DNA of 64,000 nucleotides, from NCBI RefSeq assembly GCF_001039355.2, contig NW_019775136.1, positions 375,855 through 439,854 on the forward strand, in the 5' to 3' direction. Of the stretch, positions 21,071-33,100 are shown one piece after another. Source of the stretch: Lingula anatina (taxonomy: Eukaryota > Brachiopoda > Lingulata > Lingulida > Lingulidae). Each line of letters begins with the position of its first letter. The first letter of the stretch is position 1. Below the pieces are notes generated by a model. The model ran no database searches. It saw only the letters and a list, made by a program, of their open reading frames with translations, and had not been told where the DNA came from. A program made the translations under genes and the position numbers.

Positions 21071-21296
21071 AGGGACCATTCCCACAGATATTTGGATCGA
21101 TCTATCTCCCTGGGGAGTCTCACTAAATTGCTATCAACTTAACCGGCTTAAATGTCTGTCACGCCTAGTAAGCTGTTAGGTGGTAATTATCTTTACACTC
21201 TAGCTGACATTTAAGCTGGCAATTTGATAGCAATTTAGTGAGACTCCCCAGGGAGTTAGACCGATCGAGATGGATCGATCTAGACATGGGAACCCA
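21071..21296. mobile_element. GATC-hairpin MITE, intergenic copy
   Basis: One of the clearest copies. The left arm reads TTTGGATCGATCTATCTCCC and AGTCTCACTAAATTGCTATC. The right arm is its inverse, ending TCGATCTAGACATGGGAACC. The arms are about 70-90 bases with a short spacer. No coding capacity. Confidence 0.85.
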
Positions 21297-21312
21297 GTCT
21301 AAAGCATGGCAA

Positions 21313-21720
21313 CTCAATTTCAAGGTCACAGTAAGATTGCCAGTATCTGTCTTCCTAGTCAAGTTCAATAGCAACTATGGACATATCTCTGCCAGTTGTG
21401 GAAGTATAATGAATGGAATATTTGCAAAGTTCAGTTTATGGTAACAAATAGGTCACAAGTCAAATTCAAGGTCACAGTAAAATTGCCAGTATATGACTTC
21501 CTATTCAATTAATATATAGCCATGGGCATAGTTTTGTATATATGAGGGCCAGAAAGTTTGTATAGTTCAGTTTAGTTCATCATGGAAAATAGGCCCAAGG
21601 TCAATTTGAAGGCCACAGTAAGACTGTCAGTATATGACTTCCTATTCAAAATCAACAGTAACTATGGTCATATCTCTGTCAGTTTGGGACGAAAAGTTTG
21701 CAAAGTTCCTTTCAACATGA
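21313..21720. repeat. Degenerate ~145-bp tandem repeat, three copies
   Basis: AAGGTCACAGTAAGATTGCC, AAGGTCACAGTAAAATTGCC and AAGGCCACAGTAAGACTGTC begin successive units, each followed by AGTAT, a TTCCTA segment and AATAGCAACTATGG-like text. Confidence 0.75.
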
Positions 21721-21754
21721 AAAGTATGTCAAATATAAGAATATATTAGAAAGT

Positions 21755-21955
21755 TTTGGCCCGCTTGACCTTGAAATAAAGGTCAAAGGTGAAATCCAAG
21801 GGCATATCTGGAATCTCCACATATAACTTTCGGTCAGACTTCTATAGTAACTTTTACTACAATCCTGGTTTGGAAGATATTTAGCATTTTATTTTCAAAA
21901 GTTTTGACAAGGGTGCGTTACGAGCGTCACGCCTACAGTATATGCAAACACGTAG
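21755..21955 (+). repeat. Dispersed repeat, copy also inverted at 63140-63335
   Basis: Shared words are AAGGTCAAAGGTGAAATCCA, GGGCATAT, CACATATGACTTTC-like text and ACAAGGGTGCGTTACGAGCG. In the second copy they run in reverse complement order at the far right of the window. Confidence 0.75.
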
Positions 21956-22460
21956 TCAATTCCACAGAGGAGTTTTCCGGGTTGAACAACCTGAGCAGCA
22001 GAAAAATATTAAGGTAAGTTGTGATTAAAGCAATAAAGGTATGTTCAAAATAATCATGGTAACTTTGATTTCCAGCGCTCCAGGAATTTCCACAGTTCTA
22101 TTCAGAATATAAGCAAACTGGACTGTCCATTGGAAGTTTGTTAAACTTGTTCAATATTCTTCAGAGATGTCATCTATCTTGATAAGGGTGTCATACTTCC
22201 ACCAGCAAACTTGGATATATTCACTCTAAGTCTCACACACAACAATATAACTTGCATTTCACATCAGCATATGCTTTTCCTAAAAGGTGTAGTGAACGTC
22301 CTAAACCGAAGGAAGTTTTCACTCACTATCGCTAATTTACGCTCATTTACTTGTTCACATGTAATCTTTCACTCTCACGATGGATCCCAGATTCGTTGGT
22401 CTAAAACTTCCAGTAAGTGCGTGCGACGGAACCCAAGTCAACAACAAGGATATTTCAACA

Positions 22461-23627
22461 TAATGCTGCTTTATTAGGCAACTGACCCCGAGTCAATACA
22501 AAAAGTGGCTTTTATACAAGTTCCCTTTATCACTATGAACTTACGCGGATTCTGTGCTGCAAGCCCGTGTGCTGCTTGCGCGTCAAAGGTTTATTGTCTC
22601 TATTTACATCATGACGTTGTCGGGAGCGTCTCTTGGACTCCGGGCACTCACGACATATTCCTTCATTTTTCGCGAGAAAAAAACATGATAAAATCTTTTT
22701 TCATTGCATTTACGTGACATTTATATTATATTACATTTATATTAATCTTTAATTAAAACGGTAACAGTTCTTATAATATATTTTAACAGTCTATATTTAT
22801 TCCGGCGCTTGCGTCGTGGATTCTTCTTTTCTCTTCTTTTCCATGGGGACTTCAGGGTCTACATGTACTGATGAGGGCCCAGGACGATCTGCAGATCTTT
22901 GAGGGATTATTTAGTTCCCACAGGGCGTCCTGACGCCCTTTACCTTTGCCAGGCAAGCCCGACAAGGTTTTGTCGGTTTAGTCGCCGACGGCTCGACCAT
23001 GAACAGGTAGTACCGTTTTACATGGTTAACGGTAGCAGATAACTGACCTGACTCTGCGTAATCAAAACATAAAAAACGCACAAAAAACGTTTTTAAAAGG
23101 CCTCTTCGCTGGTCTCTCTCCTAGGTTCGAAGTGTCGACGCCCTTCCCAGGATCGTAGTGTCGAAGGTGTTATCCCATGTACGAAGTGTCGAAGCCCCTT
23201 CCAGGATCGCAGTGTCGAAGATCTTCACACTGACAGAGACTCCATCACCCGAAGTCCATGTTCCAGTGACAGTTGTGCAAGAAAAACACCCACAACCAAA
23301 GACCACGCACCAAATGGAGAAAGAGGACACCACCACTTATTTATAATATCGCAATAAATCCCATCCCATACCGGGGTCATGTCAATACTCCCCCGCACCG
23401 TTCACATACCGACACTCAATATAAGTATAAAACTCAAAATAGGTTAATTTACGTAATGCTGCTTTATTAAGCAACTGACCCTGATTCAATACAAAAAGTG
23501 GCTTTTATACAAATTTCCTTTATTACTATGATTCTGTGCTGCAAGCCCGTGTGCTGCTTGCGCGCCAAAAGTGAATATTGTCATTACGTTGTCGGGAGCG
23601 TCTGTTGAACTCCGGGCGCTCTCGACA
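22461..23627. mobile_element. LTR-like direct-repeat pair with short interior
   Basis: Direct repeats at 22461-22655 and 23454-23627 share TAATGCTGCTTTATTA, AATACAAAAAGTGGCTTTTA, CTGCAAGCCCGTGTGCTGCT and TTGTCGGGAGCGTCT. The roughly 800-bp interior has a ~54-bp repeat (CGAAGTGTCGA..., 23126-23220) and no polymerase. A deleted LTR element is the likeliest reading. A plain segmental repeat is possible. Confidence 0.5.
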
Positions 23628-24011
23628 AAGGAATACTGCACATCTTCACTCCATCACATTTTTGCGAGCAAGAACAATTTCCTTTCAAGCATACAGTCAC
23701 ACCATACCACACTATAATCAGCACAAAACTAACTTTGCATGTTTCTGAGACAAACCAACAATTTTACAGCCGTCATACATCATAACCAATTGCAATTCAA
23801 TTGCAATTGCCTTCAATGGCACCCACATCACACGTTCATTTAGTCTGGGATTCTTTTCTTTTTCTCACATTCAATGCACTTTCCTACACCCTTATACTGT
23901 GACAATTCGTAAATCCACCATTCAAGACAAATTGAAGAAGACAACAATCCCTTTGTGTGTAAAACAAAATAAAGCACTCTTACCTTTCCTACTGCATGTC
24001 TTTGAATTGCC

Positions 24012-24113
24012 TCATTTAAACATGCAATACACACCTTGAGGTAAAGACACTCAAAACTAAAGTAAAATTAACAGATAGCTTACCTTTTTGTTCTGGGTAT
24101 TTGACTGTTCTGA
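24012..24113 (-). CDS. Gene 2 possible terminal exons
   Basis: A 30-nt phase 1-1 exon (24084-24113, VRTVKYPEQK, donor gtaagc) followed by a 23-nt exon (24012-24034, ending VYCMFK and TGA) would close the frame. A rival reading uses a 26-nt first exon and then continues in another phase through about 23995 to a TAA near 23840 (YKGVGKCIECEKKKRIPD). Neither has a family match, so the 3' end stays open. Confidence 0.25.
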
Positions 24114-27100
24114 CTGTGACATTTACAAGTTTCAGAAGATATGGTAAATGAAATTATAATAGGCCTGCAATTTTCCCTTTTAGCGCTACTTGATGAAAAC
24201 TTTGATGTTAAATTTGGTCTTTTAGTGATTAACAGTATGCAGTTTGAAAATAGGATCTAAGTGATTACTCATTTAGGTAAAAAAATTAATTAGACAGCAA
24301 GGCTGGCAAATATACAAACACTTAAAAGTAAAGAAGTAATTTCTATTGCTCCATTTTAACATAAACAAATACATTCCAGTAAATGTAAGTTTTGTAAAAT
24401 ATACCTCTGTCTTGCTGATTTTCAAAAGAAACCTACCTTTTTACAAAAAAAAAAAAAATTTTTGTGAAAAAGTTAAACAAAATTTAGTTTGTACTTATGG
24501 GACAAAAGCTGCCAAATACATGCAAAAAAAGAAAGATCTACTTTTATAAAGTAATGTTAGAAAGGAGCCTGCTATTTTACCAATCAAAGTCATTTAGTAA
24601 ATTTCTGTTAAAAACGATATGGTTTGGCAGTCAAAGGGTTAAAAACAGATGAGACAGATGCAATCAACACAGACAAAAACAGTGATCAGAATAAATACTA
24701 ACACATACAGTGTCTGTATATAAATATCTATCAAAATAACATCATAACATAATTGCAATATATTTTTTTCAAAAATGTAGTCTTGACTAAATGGAATATT
24801 GGTCAAATTTATAGAAAGATTAATTCTAGTGAAAAAATTATTAAATTTTTATAGAAGAGAAAACTTTTAATAGTTTGATTAGCAGAAAATACTGCTAAAT
24901 AGGCATACCATACCCTGGACATACATACCTATACAAGACTGGACTGTTGGAGTCCAGTGCCCAGATGGAAGGCATTTATAAGTCTGGCTGGAAATTGTAC
25001 CGCCAGATAGAAAATTGCCACTTTTGCAAATGAATGCAACCACAGTTCCTGCCAGTCGATGGGTGGTGTTTACAGTTGCTGTTGATCCTACTGGCAACAT
25101 TGGGCAAAAAGTGTCTGAAGCACAAGGTGATTTATTATTATATAATATTTTAATATTAAAACATCAAAATATCACTTGCATTTTCCCATGACTAAGACTA
25201 ACTGACTAACTAGACTAATGACTAACCTCTTAACTGCCAAACATACGTAATCTGCATGAAAACATTATCATTAACAAAAGGCACCTTTTTGAGGTACTTC
25301 ACATCAACTAACATAAATAAAGTGCAGATCAGGTTAATGAAGCAGAATAATTAGACAATACCCAAGGTAACTAGCAGGTATTTTTTTTGCTCTCTAAATG
25401 AAAATCAATTTTTGAAAGAAAATTTCACCAGTTTCTTCTCTTACATGTACCATGAATTGGCTTACATATATATATGCACGAAATGGTAACCAGTGTAGTG
25501 TTGGTATTTGAGTGATACAATGAACAAAGGTTGTGATAATAAGATTTTTAATGGGAAAAAATTATCAAACTTTCAGATAAATAATTTTATAATCACAAAA
25601 TAATATTTCTATATATCAATTGTGGTGCTGCATAGAATAGAATATAGAGTAGCATGCTTTTTTATTCTGTTGTAACGACTCAATAGTAATGTTTTAATTT
25701 AAAGAAATTATGACTTAAAAAGATAAAGTATCAATAAAGTTCACAATTTTCCCCCATTGAAAAGATTGAGTAATTAGTAATTGCCATACCTGTTCTGTAC
25801 ACTGCTGTCTTGCCAGTTCCCCCACACCACTGTGTTGTGTCACCACCAGAGCATGGTATGTTGCAGGTTGCTGTATCCACAATTTTACTGGTGCTGTATG
25901 TCTGTCCACACTGACAGGAACTTCCCTCACTTAATCCTTTAAGTACAAAGAGTCTTTGCATTGATTTTTCTTCACTGCCATCTTCATCATCAAACAATAT
26001 GAATGTGTATTGTAAATCAAATCTATAAAGATTGTTATTCTTTTATTTATTCAATTTAAAATTTACTGAATGCTCTACAAATCATCAAAGTTCTTTCAAA
26101 GACACTAGCTATAGGGAATTTTTTTCTCAAGACACTTGCAGTGAGCACATGTTCTCAATATGCCTGAAACATGATATCTGTAACATATGATGATATGATT
26201 TAGCCATTAGGTATTAGTTTATGTCAATTTAAATTGCAAATTTCCATACATACCAGCTAATGCATAGCCATTTTGTTTGCATTCTGTGATACATCTTAGT
26301 GCATAGTTATTTTTTGCCTGCTGTATACCAGCCAAACTCTGTGTAGCTCCTGTTCCATGTAGTCCACCATTGCTCAACACACAGCCAACAAAGGTAGGGG
26401 CCTCTGATTGAAAGATGCAATTTTATGTTTTCATTTCTTTAAAATATATTTTTTAAAATAATGGTTGGTATTTTGATTACCCATTTATCATTACAATATT
26501 GATTAGACATTATTGCATATGAACCACAATAGTATGGCACCTTATGAATTCACTATAAAGAATATCTCCACTATTTTACATTAAGTTTGGCAATCAAAAT
26601 GTGACTAGGTCATTCAGATCATTAAAGTTTTAAGAAAACCTGTGCAATTTTCCAATTCAGTGGTGTTCCACTGAGCCTCCAGAGAACAAGTGACCTCCTG
26701 TACCAAGCCATCAGAACCTTCTATCTGGTAGCCAGGATTGCAGTGGTAGCTGATTCTGGATGTGACAACTGTGCCTTCATCGAGCACAACTAACGCATTT
26801 GTCACTGATGGCCTGCTGCCACAATGCTTGGCTGTGAAAGGGCAATTTCATGTTAAATATATAAATGCTTAACTATTATTCAACTTGCCAGTCTTTTCTT
26901 ATCAATTTAGTTAAGACATTTGTTATCTCTTATATAAAAAAGGGTGGAGAGCATACACTTTTGATCTCAGGGGCGGACCCAAAGATATTTTCTGACAGTC
27001 TTCCAAATTATCTTTGTTGATTCATCCTTCATTTTTGACCATCTTCCGACAGAAAAAATTAGATACCCATCAATGTAAACTTGAAAATCTGACCGTCTTC

Positions 27101-30100
27101 CGGAAGACCCAGAAGACGGCCTAAATCCGCCCCTGGATCTCGCTTGCATTTGCCAAAATAAACTGAATTGCAATTGCACATATGTAAATTAATCATTCTG
27201 AGAAATACTTGTCTAATGCACCACTGATCCCACTTAACCTTGTGACTTTAAGAAGCTATTCCTCTTATTCATATGTTATGTATCAAACAGTCAGGTTACA
27301 CATTCTAGCAGAGAGACACTAAGCTATTTGACCATTTTTTCCCAAAAATTTGAAATTCTAGCTCAAAAGGATGCCTTTAGGTTTGTTGGAGTCCAGAGAA
27401 AGGTATATACGACAGCTAGTCCACCACAAGTAAGTAAGACATATGTATAGCCCTTGTACCCTTGGTATAACAAATGTGTACTTACGCTCGCAGTGTACCA
27501 AAATATTGCTCCATGTCCCATCAGCCTGACAGGTGCTCTGTGTGAATACAGCTCCATTTGGAAGCTGATATCCATTATAACAAGTGTAGTTCACATTGCT
27601 GCCATATCTGATGCCTCCTTGCACACTGGTGCTGTTTGCAACTGATGGTGGTGAGGTTGTGCAATTAACAACTGAAATTGAATGAGGCATTTGTTGTAAC
27701 ATCTGTTCAGTTTATTTTAATGGAATTCACTTGCTATATTTCAAAGGAAAAATTCATCCAATTGTTTTGAAAATAGCAAAGTGGTTATAACCATCATAAG
27801 GAAAATGGTCCACTCCAAAAAACGTTTTTCCTCTCATCTTAAACAGTTAAAGTAGTTGTTATCATGAAATACGAACACAAATGAAAATTTTACTTTACTA
27901 TATATAATCCAATCAGAATGTGTGTCAAGCACTTCAGCCTACCCTGTCCTGGTCATTTCTCTTGAAATAAAAATGGACTTACCCTGGCAATCTGGGGGTG
28001 TCTGTGTCCACTGTACCTGTTCACATTGTATTGCTGTTATGTTCTCTGCATCAGATGGAAACATATATCCTGTATCACACTGATACCCAACCACAGAACC
28101 ATGGGTTCTGGAAGTGCTGTTTGATCTGGCACGAGATACTTGTGGAATGGGAGGGCATTGAAAATCTGTAATGTAGGTTTTTCATGCATATGGATGTACA
28201 TTGTACTTTGTAAAAGTCTAAAGTGGAAATAAACAGCGACATGCACTGGTATATACAAACACATTTTGGGGTTATCGTGTGGGTAGAACTTCCTTAGAAG
28301 CAGACTGAAAACTGAAGGAGATGGCCATACCTAATTTTGTCAACAGAGTTTGACCGTCTGTCCAGCTGAAGGACATATCCATTACTTGTATGGGGTGGGA
28401 AGGATAGGGGATAAAAACAATTTCTGTTTAAAAATTATAAAAAAGCATAACAAACAAAGCTGTATATGGTATATACAAACACATTTTGGGGTTATCGTGT
28501 GGGTAGAACTTCCTTAGAAGCAGACTGAAAACTGAAGGAGATGGCCATACCTAATTTTGTCAACAGAGTTTGACTGTCAGTCCAGCTGAAGGACATATCC
28601 ATTACTTGTATGGGGTGGGAAGGATAGGGGATAAAAACAATTTCTGTTTAAAAATTATAAAAAAGCATAACAAACAAAGCTGTATATGGTATATACAAAC
28701 ACATTTTGGGGTTATCGTGTGGGTAGAACTTCCTTAGAAGCAGACTGAAAACTGAAGGAGATGGCCATACCTAATTTTGTCAACAGAGTTTGACTGTCAG
28801 TCCAGCTGAAGGACATATCCATTACTTGTATGGGGTGGGAAGGATAGGGGATAAAAACAATTTCTGTTTAAAAATTATAAAAAAGCATAACAAACAAAGC
28901 TGTATATGGTATATACAAACACATTTTGGGGTTATCGTGTGGGTAGAACTTCCTTAGAAGCAGACTGAAAACTGAAGGAGATGGCCATACCTAATTTTGT
29001 CAACAGAGTTTGACTGTCAGTCCAGCTGAAGGACATATCCATTACTTGTATGGGGTGGGAAGGATAGGGGATAAAAACAATTTCTGTTTAAAAATTATAA
29101 AAAAGCATAACAAACAAAGCTGTATATGGTATATACAAACACATTTTGGGGTTATCGTGTGGGTAGAACTTCCTTAGAAGCAGACTGAAAACTGAAGGAG
29201 ATGGCCATACCTAATTTTGTCAACAGAGTTTGACTGTCAGTCCAGCTGAAGGACATATCCATTACTTGTATGGGGTGGGAAGGATAGGGGATAAAAACAA
29301 TTTCTGTTTAAAAATTATAAACAAGGCAGCAAAGCTGTCAAATGTACAGACAAAAAGCAGGAAATAACTATGCACAAAATAGGCTACTGTCAATTCTGAT
29401 GCAAAAGTACATTATGTTAAACTGCAAATTCAACATCNAAACAAAGCTAAATAAAATGACTGGCTAAAATGTCAGAGAATTTTAATTATCTTGAATGCAC
29501 CTTTTTGTCTTTCAATATCACATATTTCATGTGTAGAAAAACCCTGCCTGAAAGTTGGAAAATATATTCCTTAAAATTTAAATACTGTAAAATAACGAGC
29601 AGAACTTAAACTGCTTCAGACTTTGTTTTTTTTTAGACTTTTTACACAATCCCTATTCAAATGACACATTCCACTGTATTATATTCAAATAGTTTCCAAA
29701 AGTCCCTTCCCCCATTTTCAACAGAGTACCTGCTGTTTTCTGATAAGAATTACCTACCCCATACTCTGTACACTGATAGCATTCCCTCATCACCACAATA
29801 TTGATTGGTGTTACCAGTGCATTTTTGTTTACAATGGCTGGATTTCTTGAGTTGACCAATTCTGCCAAGGCTGTTGCTACAGGAACAATTCCCTAGAAAA
29901 TGACACATTGTCAAATAAAAATTGTTTTGAACATTATCTGCAAAGAAAGATCTTCAGCTTATCATGAATTCCAACAGATTTTAAATAGTCAAAATTATCT
30001 TTCTAATGCATAAAAAACCTTTGATAAACTGAAATGTCATAATGAAATTCTCAACCTTGGACACCAAAGAAACTCACCAACACTGATTCCAGCATAGATC

Positions 30101-33100
30101 ATATCAAGGTTCCTGCAGTTATTGATGCATTCATCTGCTGTTGTGACAGTACCAGCAGAAACAGGCATTTCTGACAAAGCACCACTAGACTCTATGTAGC
30201 ATCCAACATAATTATCATTATCTAAATCAAAATAGTAAAATTATGATTTATATCTCCTATCAGAATTATGATTCTTTAAAAAAGGCGTGATTATATCTTA
30301 TTGCATTGTATTTGATAAACATGCAAGTATTGCACAAATTTAGTTGTGTTTTTTGTTGATAAATAAATCAATTACTTACAATTATCAATAAAAAGTCTCA
30401 AGAGTCACCTTGTGCATGTTAATTTACAAGCTTAAAATCATGTATGCGGCTTAAGCAAAAATATGAATAAATTGGCACTTGGTAGGTTGTTAACTTGTGC
30501 TATCACATACTAGTACTGATACCTTATTTTTGTACAAAAGGTCTAGTAATAATGTATGTGAAAAGCACAAATTAACAACCTACCATCCACTGATTGAATC
30601 GAGCATCCAAGTACTTCTAAGCGCAATTCAGGTCTCCCATTCCAGGCCAGAAGATGTATACTTATGGCATCTGCTATGAATGGTGGGTGCATATACTGTG
30701 TAACCAGCCCATTCCAATCAGTGTTCCCTGACAGCTGAAATATTTTACTCCAATTCTCACAAGGTATGGAATATGCAAAACAGTTGTTCTTAATGTTCAA
30801 TAGTAAGATACCCAGACACTGTAATATATTTAAGATGTACACTTATACACTGTAATATTTTGAAAAAACACACACACTGAACAAACCAACTAGTGGTTTT
30901 CAAAAACAATTGACACAAACTTAAAATATGAAAATAAATACATTTTTATGAGTCTCAGAATATACCGGTATGTTATCTAAAAGTACAAATGCCATTGTTA
31001 CTCAGTACATGTCTCTCCATACCTCCAGAGTTCCATTGGAAGAATAGTTGTGCCACCCCTTTCCATCATTGTAGGTAACTCTGTACTGTGTTATCCAGTT
31101 TGTTGAAGTGGACTGTGTGGTATAACCCCCTAAGAGCAGAGAAAATTAATGTTTTTTAGCTTCTACCTATATGTACTCCTCCCCTCTATCTCTTTCATCA
31201 TCACTTCCTCAAATTAAAGCACAAACTACCCTTCCAAATTGTCTCCCCAACAGCACAAAAGTTAATCATCTTTATAGTTATTACCTGTTATGAAAAACAT
31301 TACTGTTACCCTACCTTGTGTGACAATCCCAGTTACAATGCGCCTGGTATTAAAGGTGAGCTTGACCCAGGGGGCACTATCAGAAGTATTTGGAGCCCAT
31401 GCACCTTCATCATAAAGACTGGAAAAGTATATCAGAAACCATTTATAAAAACCTGTTTTCTACATATGTTCCATAAAAAATTCATACAATTTGTAGGAAA
31501 TTGTTTAAGATCTACATGAAAAAAATTAATTTCTAGATTTGCAATAAGATTCAGTCAGCAAGAAAAGGGGGGGGGGGGGGGTCCCTCTGCTTGATCTGCA
31601 GATGTATGTTAATTTGAATTTACTGTAACTTATACTAAGTGATATGTCAAAGCATCTTACTGAATGCTTTGTTTTTGAAAGTTGGCTTCTGCTGCTTCTG
31701 ATGACACTTCTACTTGACTGGATGATAACAGAGACTCACTGCAGGGTTCTAATTTAAAAAAAGGTAAATTAGGAAAATCAAGGTCTGTCTTTGACCCCAT
31801 TCACATAGACATTATCAGTTTACATAGATCAATCCAACTTTGTGGGGACTTTGGCTGAGTGCAATCAGCTTAACTGAATGATATACCTCGTCTTCTTTCC
31901 AACATTCTTCTGTAATCACCAACATTTCTGTATTCTTCTCAATGCCAAGAGGAGGCCTGATATTCAGTTAAGCGGATTGTACTCAGCTAGAGTCCCCACA
32001 GAGTTGGATTGATCTAAACATTATGATGTCATTTAACATGTTGTATAAACTTAATATTCAGTTGACAGCAATTACAAAATTTCAGAATTTATTTCAAGCA
32101 TGTTTTTCTTATGTTTCAGACATACCCATGAAGCATTCCACCCTCAAAGAAACCTCTTTCCCATCAGGGCGTATCCAGTATTTACCAGGGAGAACCACAC
32201 CTTGACTTTTTAGAGATTCACAAGATAACGCTTTGAAGTGATATAACGCTAGGGTAATGAAAAATATAACACCAATGCAATTAATATTGTTAGCTTGTCG
32301 AAATCAACGAATGATCTTATGAATGTTAATTAGTTGTTTACCTGTTCCTTAAAAAAATTAAATTTAATGAATGATTGAAAAATAAGTGTTACAAGTTCAA
32401 TTCAGTGAAATTTAGACATATTTCATTTTTTTACTACATAAACAAAGGAAAACAATTCCTTCTTAAACTAAAGGTATCTGCCATTAAGACTTACGAGTTA
32501 TAAACAAAAGGGCATGACTGGCACCACCACAGTTTTCCAGCGAATTCCCAGTGCACGTCTCCTCACACATCATTTCGTCTGCTTTTGCTAAATCATTATA
32601 GCTTGTTCTACAATAGCAGTGAGTGAGGGACAGAGCAACTATAGGGTAATCAAGTCCCCGGCAGTACTCTATACACTGTAATGCTGACATGTGTTTATCA
32701 CTGGTTACTTCTGCTTCGGAGATTGTCGGTTTCTGGTAGCATCCCAGGTATCCTTGAAAATAAAGAACAATGGATTAATATCTGAAACCTATATTTACGG
32801 TAGCGTCATTCTGACAAGGAGCATATAACTAAGTTAACAAAAGGATAATATATTTTGTAATTTAGATATGTAGTTTTAAAACCCTCTGTGTGCGTGCGTG
32901 CGTGCGTGCATGCATGTAAAATCAAAGAATTTTTATTTGTTTAAATTTGTATTTTTTTCTAATTGATCCAGTTTAATCTAAACATTATAGATTGATTGAT
33001 CACTTTTCCATAAGAACTCACCATAATTCTTTTGACAGATAAAAGAGGAGGCTGAGTCATTAAAATCCTGCAGTAAATATCCACTACCCTGTGACATAAC

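Noticed and set aside
25937-25997. Open frame extension MFDDEDGSEEKSMQRLF upstream of the second WSC3 exon
   Set aside because: Keeping it would break the phase-1 join with the first WSC half. The AG at 25937 gives an exact domain fit.
28331-28379. Alternative acceptor ccttcag inside the mini-exon
   Set aside because: Joined in phase 1 it reaches a TGA within nine codons in every unit.
28247-29320. CRISPR-like or plain satellite reading of the 220-bp array
   Set aside because: There are no distinct spacers and this is an animal intron. Each unit contains an in-phase exon with splice signals, which a plain satellite would not explain.
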